DNA of 64,000 bases, from assembly GCA_035772405.1 (NCBI GenBank), contig JAYKKM010000222.1, positions 893,501-957,500 of the forward strand, in the 5' to 3' direction. The DNA is from Chrysogorgia sp. JL179-B06 (taxonomy: Eukaryota > Cnidaria > Anthozoa > Scleralcyonacea > Chrysogorgiidae). Of the stretch, positions 1 through 12,179 are shown one piece after another. The position numbers were made by a program, and so were the translations under genes. The notes beneath the pieces are model-generated. The model saw only the letters and a program-made list of their open reading frames with translations. It was not told where the DNA came from and did no database searches. Within the stretch, counting starts at the first letter, position 1; every line of letters begins with the position of its first letter.

Positions 1-660
1 AAGCATAAGCCCTTCATTACATTCGTCGACCATTTTGGGAAGGTCATCATTGAAAATCATGAACAACCAGGGAGAGAGAACGCTACCCTGTCGCACACCT
101 TGCTGAATTGAGAATGGATCGGAAACAGTGCCGTCAAAGAGGACTCGACTGGTGAGTGCACCATACCAGTTACGTAAAAGACGCCAGGTTTTACCTTTAA
201 TGCCCAGGTTATACATCTTATAAAAAAGACCGTCCATCCATACAGTATCGAACGCTTTGGCCGAGTCAAGGAAGCAACAATAAACTTTGCTTCCACGCTC
301 AGTGTTGTGAAGAATGGCCTCCTGAAGGGACATGCTTGCGTCTATACAGCTTTTTTCCTTCTGGTAAGCAAATTGTAAACAATTTGGAAAGTCTTTTTGC
401 TCGAAAAAAGGCATCCATCTGATTAAAATCAATCTTTCGAAGATTTTGGAGAGTACATTTGTCAGAGTAATTCCTCTGTAGTTGTCCTTGTTATAACGAT
501 TTTTCTTGTTTATTTTGTACAAGGATATAATGTTTCCCACTGTAAAAACATTCGGGACTGTTTCTAGTGCCGTGATAGCGTTAAGTATCGTTGTAAGTGT
601 AGTTGTTAATGCGGTCCCGCCATATTTAATGTGCTCGTATGTCAAACCATCTGGACCAGA
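1..660 (-). pseudogene. LINE ORF2, reverse transcriptase domain (partial, runs off the left edge), copy 1
   Basis: Reverse-strand translation gives non-LTR reverse transcriptase blocks: SGPDGLTYEHIKYGG near 600-660, FLDSAKAFDTV (motif A with its aspartate) at about 241-285, and GVRQGSVLS followed out of frame by SPWLFMIFNDDL at about 50-110. The catalytic YADD box would lie left of base 1. The reading frame breaks near 650 and near 90, each by a small indel. This is the continuation of the endonuclease part at 1540-2310. By family knowledge the enzyme would prime reverse transcription on nicked target DNA. The clade is probably CR1/L2-like, judging from the ORF1/ORF2 layout; that assignment is inference. 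Confidence 0.8.
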
Positions 661-2310
661 GGTCTTCCATTTGGCAATTTAACAATAATACTGTTGACTT
701 CTTCAATCGTAAACGTGTCTTCCAAAGCGTCATAGTCTGAGATGTTAGACTCATTCTCGTATATTTTCAGACTGCTTATAACATGATTAAAAAAACTTTC
801 ATCATACTTCGGGTGTGATTTTGGGGTGTAGAGTTGTGAATAGTGCTCTTTCCATATGTTTCGTAGATCATCTGGCTCGTCTATTAATTTTCCATCAATC
901 TTTAATGAGTTAGTTTGCAGACTTCTCTGTTTTCGTCTTTTCGACATTATTTTTTGAAAGGAACTATTATCAACCTCGAAGGTCTTTTCGAGACGCTCAT
1001 ACTCCTTTGACTCAAACTCGTTCGCTTTTCGCCTTAGTTCTCTTCGAAAATTTCTTTTTGCACATTTATAATCACTGAAGAAGCGATTCTCCGGTCCACC
1101 AGGACGACCCTTGATTATCCATAATTTCCTATAATGGCGGCAGTTATCGTGAAGGAGCTTCATCCCCTCTTTCCAGAAGGGCTTTAAATATTTTTTAAAT
1201 TTAGCTTTTGGGATGGACTGAGCTGCAGATAATTTTATAATGGACGTTATTTCAACCAGAGATTGTTCAATTGAAGTTAGGTTAGTTAGTGATTCTTCAC
1301 ATGCGTTAACATTTGTCAGGCCAACTGCAACATTGTTTTGGTAGGCTTCTCTTATGTTAGGGATACTAATCTTTTTCCAATTTAAACAAACTTTTGGCAT
1401 TCGACATGTCGGCGTACTTTTTAAATCAGTCTGGAACACACAGAAAATCGGTCGATGAAATGATAGGTTACAGCTGTTATCGTCCGCTACGTAGCATGAT
1501 TTGATTAAATGCAATTGATCTTCTTTAATCAGTATATGGTCAACAGTAGTTTTTAATATGTCCATTGTTACTGTAGAATGATTCTACAGGACCAGAACAG
1601 AACTGTTGCGAATTAAGTGAAATAAAACCAAATCGTTGCATCAGGCCAATAAAAAGTTTACCCCTCTCGTTGAGATCTGGAAAACTTCTTAATCCACCAT
1701 ACATACCTATATGACAGTTAAAATCACCAAGTACAATAATTGTACCACGATTATATAGTTGGTTTATAACATCCTCTAGTTCTTCAAGACACGCTTTGTA
1801 CACATTTAAGGGAGAGTTGTTCGATGGCAGATATACACCAATGACGAATAGGTTAAAACTAGGCGTAGTTTTTATTCGAATAGCCATAATTCTATCATTA
1901 CCGATGTCATACAGACGTTCGATATTTCTGTCTAAAGTTTTCCTCCATAAAATGGCCACACCGCCTTTACCTCTCCGCCAAATTGAATCTAGGTTCAGAT
2001 CATCACATGATCTGCCCCAGCCTGTGAACTCTCGATGAAAAGTTTGAAGAAATGATAGTGAGTCCGGATATAGCCAGTGTTCTTGAATAACCATAATATC
2101 AGTAGAGTTAAGACAATTTTCAACATACGGTACATTGCTTAATATTCCACTTATATTGGCTGTTGCAATTCGGATGTTCTTGTTACTTGTTTGCATTATT
2201 TTCTTCGTACATTTTTTTAAGTTTCTCTTTTGAAAGCCAAGATTTGCAAACAACAAATTTGGGCCAAAAGTTGTCTTCCGAAATGGTTTTAATATCGCCA
2301 ACACGCACAT
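642..2310 (-). pseudogene. LINE ORF2, APE-type endonuclease and linker, copy 1
   Basis: The N-terminal part (2310 to 1540) is an AP-endonuclease-like domain. It starts with NIRIATANISGIL, has the catalytic-glutamate context IQEHWL, and later VLGDFNCHIG. The linker to the reverse transcriptase follows in another frame (1565 to 642), with a basic stretch KRNFRRELRRK. The two frames are separated by one extra T in a T-run near 1552. The second copy of this element lacks that T and reads straight through here. ORF2 overlaps the end of ORF1 (2183-3547), a normal LINE arrangement. Confidence 0.85.
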
Positions 2311-3547
2311 TTAATTTGGCGGAAATTGTACCCTTGCGACGACTAGGAAAAATTCTTAATAGTGTAGGACGTATTTCCTTTTTCGATAAATAGCCCAGAA
2401 TCATCTCTGTATTTACGTTTTCTGCAATTCCACTGAGGAAAAAACGCTTTGTGTTGATCCGTGAACGTTGAACGCCTATAAAACCAGTAGTTTCGGATGA
2501 CTCTGCATTAACTTCTTCCCTGCAGATAACCACGCTTTCGTTTGCTTCACATTGGCTGATGCTTCCACTGCCTTCGCCGGATTTATTTGCGGCTTCACAT
2601 GTCTTGTTTACTTTACTCTGCAGCGATTTCACTGCATTAGAATAAGTTAATTTATGTGTACTTTCAACCGTAACCGCCGATTGTCTTTCCTGTAGATCAG
2701 AAAGAGGATCATGATAACTGCTGCTCGTTGCGGTAATCAACCCATTGTTGTTGGATGTAATGGTTTCGTCTTTATCCGTTTCTTCTGATAATTTTGCTAA
2801 CGGTGTTTCTAAGGGATTATGCTGTGACATATCGGAAAGGGGGTTATAATCTGAGTTGTTGCTCATTTCCGCATTCATGGATTTCGTTGAAGCAACACAA
2901 CTCGCATATGTGTTCTCCTTTACTCCCAAGGGGGGTTGTGATGATGAACAATTTGCATATATTTCACTCAAGCGTTTATTTTCTTCTCTGAGTACGGCAA
3001 TTTCATCATTTTGGCTATTGACAACCGCATCTAAATCTTTCGTTTTCTTTTCTAGCATAGCAAATTCACGGGAAACCTTTTCTCTGAAAAGCAAATACCC
3101 ACTTTGCAACGAAGCGACTTGATTTTTCACGCCAGACCAGCCTCTTGATCGATTCAGCAAGCCAGAGCTAGAACACAACGCATCAGATCTAGGTTCAGAG
3201 TTCGTAGGCGGTGTTACAACATGTTCTTCAGTTAATACATAGGACTGTGGCTTGAACATATTCCTTATTTCAATTGTAACGATGCCTGTATCTAGGCAAT
3301 TCCAAAGTTCGAAAATATCGTCCGCTAATCTGTCTTCTAAACTTGAATACATGCTTGAACCCTTTGGCTTTCGTCGTGAATAAAATTCTCCATTTGGAAA
3401 ATCTTTAATTACATGACATTCTTCACAAAACTTCAGTTTTAAACCAGTTAGAGATTCAACTGATCCTTCCTTACTCAATTTGACAACAATGTCTGCTTTC
3501 GGATGACCTTTCAAGTCGAAGAGAATCTTTTCCAAACCAGTCAACAT
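2183..3547 (-). CDS. LINE ORF1 protein, copy 1 (intact, 454 residues)
   Basis: An uninterrupted 454-residue ORF lies directly upstream of, and overlapping, the endonuclease ORF. Residues about 1-110 form a compact N-terminal part with cysteines (FCEECHVI). Residues about 150-200 look like a coiled coil (VNSQNDEIAVLREENKRLSE). The middle is Ser/Asn-rich and the C-terminus is basic and RRM-like (KRFFLSGIAENVNTEMILGY onward). Such ORF1 proteins are RNA-binding, self-associating chaperones of the LINE RNP. The start is an ATG at 3547. The region 3548-3750 would be the 5' UTR and internal promoter. This is the only LINE ORF here without a frameshift. Confidence 0.85.
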   Translation of the reverse strand: MLTGLEKILFDLKGHPKADIVVKLSKEGSVESLTGLKLKFCEECHVIKDFPNGEFYSRRKPKGSSMYSSLEDRLADDIFELWNCLDTGIVTIEIRNMFKPQSYVLTEEHVVTPPTNSEPRSDALCSSSGLLNRSRGWSGVKNQVASLQSGYLLFREKVSREFAMLEKKTKDLDAVVNSQNDEIAVLREENKRLSEIYANCSSSQPPLGVKENTYASCVASTKSMNAEMSNNSDYNPLSDMSQHNPLETPLAKLSEETDKDETITSNNNGLITATSSSYHDPLSDLQERQSAVTVESTHKLTYSNAVKSLQSKVNKTCEAANKSGEGSGSISQCEANESVVICREEVNAESSETTGFIGVQRSRINTKRFFLSGIAENVNTEMILGYLSKKEIRPTLLRIFPSRRKGTISAKLNVRVGDIKTISEDNFWPKFVVCKSWLSKEKLKKMYEENNANK

Positions 3548-3760
3548 ATTCGTGAATTCGAGTACAACTCGCTGTTAAACACAGAAGAGTCGCGAACTCC
3601 ACTAGATTGAAAATTATCGTTGAGATATCTTTATAGCGGTAATCCAAACCCGATATAAGCATCGAAATAAGTCAAACAAGTAAAATCCTAGTACAATGAC
3701 TAGAAACTCGCAGAGCTCACAAAATCGTGACCGTCCGCCATCTTGATAGATAGATAGATC
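3548..3760 (-). other. LINE 5' UTR and SINE tail
   Basis: No ORF is supported. In minus orientation this lies upstream of ORF1 and probably carries the LINE internal promoter. The GATA run at 3745-3759 is, on the minus strand, an (ATCT)n tail of the neighbouring SINE. Confidence 0.5.
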
Positions 3761-4036
3761 ATATTTGGCATTTCACTCGATCAAACTACATGTTGAAAGG
3801 ATTTATGGTGAAGGAAAATTTCGAGTGTTGGAATACATACATTTTAAGACCAAACCGGGACCAGTTGCGAAAAATGCAACTTAGCGGCCTTCCGGTAGGA
3901 ATTGAACCCGCGACCCTGCGATTGCTAGTGCAGTGCTCTGACCACTGAGCTACGGAAGCCGTTGCCGAGAGCCTAGTCACGAGTTCTGTATATATGGTGG
4001 TAATGCCGGGATAAGATTCTGGGTATATTATAGGTA
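3761..4036 (-). repeat. tRNA-derived SINE, copy 1a
   Basis: On the minus strand the head at 3886-3960 is tRNA-like. It has an A box (TAGCTCAGTGGTCAG), a B box (GGTTCAATTCC) and a CTAGCAA anticodon loop, which would read AGC (Ala-like). The acceptor stem is imperfect and there is an extra base in the anticodon stem, so it is not a functional tRNA. The tail at 3745-3760 is (ATCT)n. By family knowledge it is transcribed by Pol III and mobilised by a partner LINE. Confidence 0.8.
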
Positions 4037-4256
4037 ATATTTGGCATTTCACTCGATCAAACTACATGTTGAAAGGATTTATGGTGAAGGAAAATTTCGA
4101 GTGTTGGAATACATACATTTTAAGACCAAACCGGGACCAGTTGCGAAAAATGCAACTTAGCGGCCTTCCGGTAGGAATTGAACCCGCGACCCTGCGATTG
4201 CTAGTGCAGTGCTCTGACCACTGAGCTACGGAAGCCGTTGCCGAGAGCCTAGTCTA
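4037..4256 (-). repeat. tRNA-derived SINE, copy 1b
   Basis: A second head-to-tail copy of the SINE at 3761, with the tRNA-like head at 4162-4236. It is flanked on its right by a CTAT tetranucleotide run (4254-4305). The two adjacent copies differ by only a few bases. Confidence 0.8.
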
Positions 4257-4314
4257 TCTATCTATCTATCTACTGTATCTACAGTATCTATCTATCTATG
4301 TCTATCTATGAGTA

Positions 4315-4640
<326 letters not shown>

Positions 4641-4983
4641 GCGGAGCCCTTATATAATATATATATTATCATAACAAATAGTTTATAACAAATATTTTAG
4701 TCCCCGAAACGGTGTAAATTAAAAAATTCTTAATAAAGTTCCTCTTGAAAAAAAATATATATATAAGTATATACCGTATATAAGTATATATATATATATA
4801 TATATATTTGTCAGGAATCCTCCTTCTCAAGCTTAAAAACATTTATAAAACATCAGGGATAAAAACTTTAAAACTTTATTTAAACATCAACGTTTCGGGG
4901 CAAGCCCCTTTGTCAAGATATGAGTACACAGATTGTTGAAGCGCTAATATATACTCTACGATCTAATTAAAAATGCACCTATT
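4641..4983. repeat. Penelope-like 3' flank, non-coding
   Basis: AT-rich non-coding DNA with a second small TA tract (about 4756-4808). A conserved block at 4886-4920 contains the motif CGTTTCGGGGCAAGCCCC; it recurs at 9256-9290 and inverted at 9963-9995. In minus orientation it lies 3' of the GIY-YIG fragment. Confidence 0.5.
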
Positions 4984-5247
4984 TTACAAAAAATCCCTAA
5001 TATTAAGTCCCCGAGGTATAAATGAATCTAACTTGTATGCCCAGAATCCCTCCCTTGTTGTCGGATCATTTACATTTGTTTTGTCAATTATTTTAATTTT
5101 AACATCTTCCAATCCATTATGTCCACTTTCAAAAAAATGTGCATACAAATGCTCACCTGCTATTCCCCTACAACCCTTGCCGAACCTATTCAAACTACTC
5201 TTATGGTTATTAAATCTTTTCCTAAATGATGTAATCGTGATTCCCAC
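4984..5247 (-). pseudogene. Penelope-like element, GIY-YIG endonuclease C-terminal fragment, copy 1
   Basis: The 87-residue reading frame carries the blocks ITITSFRKRFNNHKSS, GEHLYAHFFESGHNG and PTTREGFWAYKLDSFIPRGL, with a terminal NIRDFL. These match the C-terminal part of GIY-YIG nuclease domains fused to the reverse transcriptase in Penelope-like elements. The reverse transcriptase and the GIY-YIG core are missing, because the fragment abuts the tandem-duplication junction at 5260. It is not expected to be active. Confidence 0.75.
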
Positions 5248-5261
5248 AAATGTGCTAAGAT

Positions 5262-5549
5262 TTATTCTATTAATTTTCCATCAATCTTTAATGAGTTAGT
5301 TTGCAGACTTCTCTGTTTTCGTCTTTTCGACATTATTTTTTGAAAGGAACTATTATCAACCTCGAAGGTCTTTTCGAGGCGCTCATACTCCTTTGACTCA
5401 AACTCGTTCGCTTTTCGCCTTAGTTCTCTTCGAAAATTTCTTTTTGCACATTTATAATCACTGAAGAAGCGATTCTCCGGTCCACCAGGACGACCCTTGA
5501 TTATCCATAATTTCCTATAATGGCGGCAGTTATCGTGAAGGAGCTTCAT
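5262..5549 (-). pseudogene. LINE ORF2 linker fragment, copy 2
   Basis: Equivalent to about 880-1170 of copy 1 and truncated at its 3' side by the duplication junction, so the reverse transcriptase is lost. It is separated from the endonuclease part by an extra G at about 5600 (GGGAC where copy 1 has GGAC). Copy 1 is intact at that point, so this frameshift is private to copy 2. Confidence 0.85.
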
Positions 5550-5586
5550 CCCCTCTTTCCAGAAGGGCTTTAAATATTTTTTAAAT

Positions 5587-6696
5587 TTAGCTTTTGGGAT
5601 GGGACTGAGCTGCAGATAATTTTATAATGGACGTTATTTCAACCAGAGATTGTTCAATTGAAGTTAGGTTAGTTAGTGATTCTTCACATGCGTTAACATT
5701 TGTCAGGCCAACTGCAACATTGTTTTGGTAGGCTTCTCTTATGTTAGGGATACTAATCTTTTTCCAATTTAAACAAACTTTTGGCATTCGACATGTCGGC
5801 GTACTTTTTAAATCAGTCTGGAACACACAGAAAATCGGTCGATGAAATGATAGGTTACAGCTGTTATCGTCCGCTACGTAGCATGATTTGATTAAATGCA
5901 ATTGATCTTCTTTAATCAGTATATGGTCAACAGTAGTTTTAATATGTCCATTGTTACTGTAGAATGATTCTACAGGACCAGAACAGAACTGTTGCGAATT
6001 AAGTGAAATAAAACCAAATCGTTGCATCAGGCCAATAAAAAGTTTACCCCTCTCGTTGAGATCTGGAAAACTTCTTAATCCACCATACATACCTATATGA
6101 CAGTTAAAATCACCAAGTACAATAATTGTACCACGATTATATAGTTGGTTTATAACATCCTCTAGTTCTTCAAGACACGCTTTGTACACATTTAAGGGAG
6201 AGTTGTTCGATGGCAGATATACACCAATGACGAATAGGTTAAAACTAGGCGTAGTTTTTATTCGAATAGCCATAATTCTATCATTACCGATGTCATACAG
6301 ACGTTCGATATTTCTGTCTAAAGTTTTCCTCCATAAAATGGCCACACCGCCTTTACCTCTCCGCCAAATTGAATCTAGGTTCAGATCATCACATGATCTG
6401 CCCCAGCCTGTGAACTCTCGATGAAAAGTTTGAAGAAATGATAGTGAGTCCGGATATAGCCAGTGTTCTTGAATAACCATAATATCAGTAGAGTTAAGAC
6501 AATTTTCAACATACGGTACATTGCTTAATATTCCACTTATATTGGCTGTTGCAATTCGGATGTTCTTGTTACTTGTTTGCATTATTTTCTTCGTACATTT
6601 TTTTAAGTTTCTCTTTTGAAAGCCAAGATTTGCAAACAACAAATTTGGGCCAAAAGTTGTCTTCCGAAATGGTTTTAATATCGCCAACACGCACAT
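5587..6696 (-). pseudogene. LINE ORF2, endonuclease and linker start, copy 2
   Basis: The 369-residue open frame covers the whole APE endonuclease domain and continues into the linker without the frameshift seen in copy 1 (no extra T in the run near 5938). It is then broken by the extra G near 5600. The endonuclease blocks (IQEHWL, VLGDFNCHIG) are unchanged. Between them the two copies show that a frameshift-free version of this region exists, but neither copy carries it throughout. Confidence 0.85.
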
Positions 6697-7932
6697 TTAA
6701 TTTGGCGGAAATTGTACCCTTGCGACGACTAGGAAAAATTCTTAATAGTGTAGGACGTATTTCCTTTTTCGATAAATAGCCCAGAATCATCTCTGTATTT
6801 ACGTTTTCTGCAATTCCACTGAGGAAAAAACGCTTTGTGTTGATCCGTGAACGTTGAACGCCTATAAAACCAGTAGTTTCGGATGACTCTGCATTAACTT
6901 CTTCCCTGCAGATAACCACGCTTTCGTTTGCTTCACATTGGCTGATGCTTCCACTGCCTTCGCCGGATTTATTTGCGGCTTCACATGTCTTGTTTACTTT
7001 ACTCTGCAGCGATTTCACTGCATTAGAATAAGTTAATTTATGTGTACTTTCAACGTAACCGCCGATTGTCTTTCCTGTAGATCAGAAAGAGGATCATGAT
7101 AACTGCTGCTCGTTGCGGTAATCAACCCATTGTTGTTGGATGTAATGGTTTCGTCTTTATCCGTTTCTTCTGATAATTTTGCTAACGGTGTTTCTAAGGG
7201 ATTATGCTGTGACATATCGGAAAGGGGGTTATAATCTGAGTTGTTGCTCATTTCCGCATTCATGGATTTCGTTGAAGCAACACAACTCGCATATGTGTTC
7301 TCCTTTACTCCCAAGGGGGGTTGTGATGATGAACAATTTGCATATATTTCACTCAAGCGTTTATTTTCTTCTCTGAGTACGGCAATTTCATCATTTTGGC
7401 TATTGACAACCGCATCTAAATCTTTCGTTTTCTTTTCTAGCATAGCAAATTCACGGGAAACCTTTTCTCTGAAAAGCAAATACCCACTTTGCAACGAAGC
7501 GACTTGATTTTTCACGCCAGACCAGCCTCTTGATCGATTCAGCAAGCCAGAGCTAGAACACAACGCATCAGATCTAGGTTCAGAGTTCGTAGGCGGTGTT
7601 ACAACATGTTCTTCAGTTAATACATAGGACTGTGGCTTGAACATATTCCTTATTTCAATTGTAACGATGCCTGTATCTAGGCAATTCCAAAGTTCGAAAA
7701 TATCGTCCGCTAATCTGTCTTCTAAACTTGAATACATGCTTGAACCCTTTGGCTTTCGTCGTGAATAAAATTCTCCATTTGGAAAATCTTTAATTACATG
7801 ACATTCTTCACAAAACTTCAGTTTTAAACCAGTTAGAGATTCAACTGATCCTTCCTTACTCAATTTGACAACAATGTCTGCTTTCGGATGACCTTTCAAG
7901 TCGAAGAGAATCTTTTCCAAACCAGTCAACAT
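6569..7932 (-). pseudogene. LINE ORF1 protein, copy 2 (one frameshift)
   Basis: Same protein as 2183-3547, but split into 7932-7033 and 7018-6569 by loss of one C in a CC pair near 7053. The coiled-coil and RRM-like parts are both present, in different frames. Everything else matches copy 1. Confidence 0.85.
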
Positions 7933-8145
7933 ATTCGTGAATTCGAGTACAACTCGCTGTTAAACACAGAAGAGTCGCGAACTCCACTAGATTGAAAATT
8001 ATCGTTGAGATATCTTTATAGCGGTAATCCAAACCCGATATAAGCATCGAAATAAGTCAAACAAGTAAAATCCTAGTACAATGACTAGAAACTCGCAGAG
8101 CTCACAAAATCGTGACCGTCCGCCATCTTGATAGATAGATAGATC

Positions 8146-8421
8146 ATATTTGGCATTTCACTCGATCAAACTACATGTTGAAAGGATTTATGGTGAAGGA
8201 AAATTTCGAGTGTTGGAATACATACATTTTAAGACCAAACCGGGACCAGTTGCGAAAAATGCAACTTAGCGGCCTTCCGGTAGGAATTGAACCCGCGACC
8301 CTGCGATTGCTAGTGCAGTGCTCTGACCACTGAGCTACGGAAGCCGTTGCCGAGAGCCTAGTCACGAGTTCTGTATATATGGTGGTAATGCCGGGATAAG
8401 ATTCTGGGTATATTATAGGTA
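8146..8421 (-). repeat. tRNA-derived SINE, copy 2a
   Basis: Duplicate of the SINE at 3761-4036, tRNA-like head at 8271-8345 with the same A and B boxes. Confidence 0.8.
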
Positions 8422-8641
8422 ATATTTGGCATTTCACTCGATCAAACTACATGTTGAAAGGATTTATGGTGAAGGAAAATTTCGAGTGTTGGAATACATA
8501 CATTTTAAGACCAAACCGGGACCAGTTGCGAAAAATGCAACTTAGCGGCCTTCCGGTAGGAATTGAACCCGCGACCCTGCGATTGCTAGTGCAGTGCTCT
8601 GACCACTGAGCTACGGAAGCCGTTGCCGAGAGCCTAGTCTA
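8422..8641 (-). repeat. tRNA-derived SINE, copy 2b
   Basis: Duplicate of the SINE at 4037-4256, tRNA-like head at 8547-8621. Confidence 0.8.
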
Positions 8642-8699
8642 TCTATCTATCTATCTACTGTATCTACAGTATCTATCTATCTATGTCTATCTATGAGTA

Positions 8700-9352
<653 letters not shown>

Positions 9353-9616
9353 TTACAAAAAATCCCTAATATTAAGTCCCCGAGGTATAAATGAATCTAA
9401 CTTGTATGCCCAGAATCCCTCCCTTGTTGTCGGATCATTTACATTTGTTTTGTCAATTATTTTAATTTTAACATCTTCCAATCCATTATGTCCACTTTCA
9501 AAAAAATGTGCATACAAATGCTCACCTGCTATTCCCCTACAACCCTTGCCGAACCTATTCAAACTACTCTTATGGTTATTAAATCTTTTCCTAAATGATG
9601 TAATCGTGATTCCCAC
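9353..9616 (-). pseudogene. Penelope-like GIY-YIG fragment, copy 2
   Basis: Identical 87-residue frame to 4984-5247, in tandem-duplication unit 2. It faces the inverted copy that starts at 9635, so the two form a large palindrome with about 18 bp between the arms. Confidence 0.75.
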
Positions 9617-9634
9617 AAATGTGCTAAGATTTAT

Positions 9635-9898
9635 GTGGGAAGCACGATTACATCATTTAGGAAAAGATTTAATAACCATAAGAGTAGTTTGAATAGGTTC
9701 GGCAAGGGTTGTAGGGGAATAGCAGGTGAGCATTTGTATGCACATTTTTTTGAAAGTGGACATAATGGATTGGAAGATGTTAAAATTAAAATAATTGACA
9801 AAACAAATGTAAATGATCCGACAACAAGGGAGGGATTCTGGGCATACAAGTTAGATTCATTTATACCTCGGGGACTTAATATTAGGGATTTTTTGTAA
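9635..9898 (+). pseudogene. Penelope-like GIY-YIG fragment, inverted copy 3
   Basis: The same protein fragment on the plus strand, followed at 9899-10040 by the same 3' flank in the opposite sense to 9177-9352. It differs from copy 2 near its start (GGGAAGCACG against the complement of CGTGATTCCC). Head-to-head partial copies are a recognised habit of Penelope-like elements. Confidence 0.75.
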
Positions 9899-10029
9899 AA
9901 TAGGTGCATTTTTAATTAGATCGTAGAGTATATATTAGCGCTTCAACAAATCTGTGTACTCATATCTTGACAAAGGGGCTTGCCCCGAAACGTTGATGTT
10001 TAAATAAAGTTTTAAAGTTTTTATCCCTG

Positions 10030-10035
<6 letters not shown>

Positions 10036-10062
<27 letters not shown>

Positions 10063-10320
10063 GTCTTTATATATGTCTTTCCCATCTCATCCTTTAAAAC
10101 TTTAATGTGGTCTTTACAACTCAATGAGCAATAGTAGCTTCAGGCAATGTGTGATTACTGAATGAAACATTGAATGACATTGAAAACAGGCACAATATTA
10201 TAATATTGAAAATTTGTTCACCACTTTGATATCAAGACTTGGCATACAACAGCAGTAGTGGTTGACAACAGATTTTAGGAATGGTATGTACATACAAGTA
10301 CATCAATACATGTAAATGTA
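10036..10320. other. Non-coding spacer with short TA tract
   Basis: TA microsatellite at 10036-10061, then about 260 bp with no ORF, repeat or RNA gene that I can recognise. Confidence 0.4.
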
Positions 10321-10428
10321 TCAGGCTTGGACTGACCATTGTGCCAGAACATTATTGCCAGCCATTGTGCTGCCACAAAATGCCATTGTTGTGGCACAAG
10401 ATGGCACAATGGCCAGTCCAAGCCTGAA
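10321..10428. mobile_element. Small inverted-repeat (hairpin) element
   Basis: Arms of about 26 bp (ATCAGGCTTGGACTG near 10321 and its complement near 10411-10427) enclose a short centre rich in 'TGCCA/TGGCA'. The transcript would fold into a single hairpin. Most likely a degenerate MITE; no coding capacity. Confidence 0.5.
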
Positions 10429-10507
10429 ATGTATGCCTGGCTATTGTGAGTGTCTTTTCTGTACTCAAAAGATTGTCAATGCATACAATACATAGGGTAT
10501 ATTAAAG

Positions 10508-10605
10508 TTAATATTTGGCATTTACACTCGGTGAATCAGATGAAGGCAACGAAAAATGCAACTCCAAGGCCTTCTGGCTGGGAATTGAACCCGCGACCAT
10601 GAGAA
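10508..10605 (-). repeat. SINE fragment
   Basis: Shares ATATTTGGCATTT, the AAAAATGCAACT block and GAATTGAACCCGCGACC (complement of the B-box region) with the SINEs at 3761 and 62691, but lacks the A-box half. Confidence 0.6.
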
Positions 10606-10888
10606 AGCGAAGAAGCTTCCAAGAACAAGTTACTGATACTAGTACTTACTTTCAGTGCGAATGCTTAGCCTGGCTGTGGGATAATGGCAACTTCAACTTG
10701 CAGTGTCCACTTGAATACACTTCGACTTTCGTACTCATTCACGCTTTCAAACCGAATCACATGGTTTCATAACTAAACCAATTTTCACTACAGGTGTTCT
10801 CTGTATTCAGGTCAAAATACTTCAGATTATAAAGAATTTCCAATTGATATCGGAGCACAATTCGTTCAGTAATACTTCCAATAAAAAA

Positions 10889-11475
10889 ACGTGCGGCTAA
10901 ATCGAGAGTTGGCACCCTGGCCGCCATATTGAAATCTTACCGTATATAATGGTCGAAAATCGTACAGGGTTATCCCGCATGTAATTATGCTACGCACTAT
11001 ATAATTATACGCATCTTTACTCTCTGTTTCTGTGTTTTATTCATACTTTTAAAGTTTTAATGAGGTTTACACTGCATGTCCAGCGTGTGTTGCAATATGA
11101 TACGCATTATAGCCCGTCCTCACAGTTTTCTACATTTACATATCATCCTACTCCAAAACCAACAGATAATTAATATCAGAAATAACCGTGACAATTAAAT
11201 ATTTATTAACTTGTAAATAATAATATATTTAGTAAACTATTTTGTCAATATTCGCCTGAAAATTAGTTATTTAAGTTGCATTCGTCAAAGAACAAAATTC
11301 TTTCGAGTGTTTCCACGATTTTTAAGGTATAAATACAATAAAAATGATTAAAGACGGACAAAACTCGTATATTTCAAACCCAGACTCTCCAGGCCATTAA
11401 TAACTAATAAGTCCATAAGTCCAGCATTAATTCAATATGGCGGCCAGGGTGCCAACTCTCGATTTAGCCGCACGT
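10889..11475. mobile_element. Non-autonomous DNA transposon (MITE), 587 bp
   Basis: Near-perfect 45-bp terminal inverted repeats at 10889-10933 and 11431-11475, starting ACGTGCGGCTAAATCGAGAG. A-rich sequence AATAAAAAA flanks both ends and may be the target duplication. The interior is AT-rich and has no transposase ORF. Confidence 0.8.
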
Positions 11476-11591
11476 AATAAAAAATAGACCGCCATTTTGA
11501 ATTTTGCATATTATAATCGGACGACAGTCGTTGGGCTTCGTTTCATTCTCGGCGTTTGGATTGGCTCCGAAGGCATTCTTTTGTTAACTTA

Positions 11592-12013
11592 GACCCGCGT
11601 TCACACGAGACCGGACGAATCTGGGACCGGACGAATATTTGCACGATTACGGCTTGCGTTCACACGGGACCACTGAAACCGGACGAATTCGAGCACCGCT
11701 AACCGGACGAATTCGCGACCTAAAAAATTTAGGTCTCGCTTTTTACCGAAACGGTTCCAAACTTTAACGCCTCCGTGTGAACAGCGGTCTTTTTCAGAAC
11801 CCATTTGCATGGTAGGGGATTGGGGTGAGAAATATTAACTCAATATTTTAAACTAAACATGAGGTATTGAAGTTATAATAACTTTTTCAGGGTTACAATT
11901 TATCCGGTTCCGTGTGAACACTTTTCATGTCAGAATTAATCCGGCTCCGTGTGAACAGGCGGTACCGGACGAATTTCGTCCGGTCTCGAATTCGGTCTCG
12001 TGTGAACGTAGTC
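11592..12013. mobile_element. hAT-like MITE, 422 bp, with 8-bp target duplication
   Basis: The ends are inverted repeats built on GTTCACACG/CGTGTGAAC, and the same motif recurs internally (CCGGACGAAT, CCGTGTGAAC). Exact 8-bp duplication TTAACTTA at 11584-11591 and 12014-12021 fits hAT-type integration. No transposase. Confidence 0.8.
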
Positions 12014-12179
12014 TTAACTTACATTACTTACATTACATTACACGCACGATAGCAAAGTATCTACTAGCGCAAGTGCAGTAGATCAAAAAGCGCAATATCG
12101 AACATGTCTTGATATTCGCGATATGTCATATTCGCATGTATGTTTAGTTAGCATAATCAAGCGTGACTCCTAAAATAAT

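Noticed and set aside
3886..3960. tRNA-Ala gene
   Set aside because: Pol III boxes are good but the acceptor and anticodon stems are faulty and the unit recurs with a SINE body and tail.
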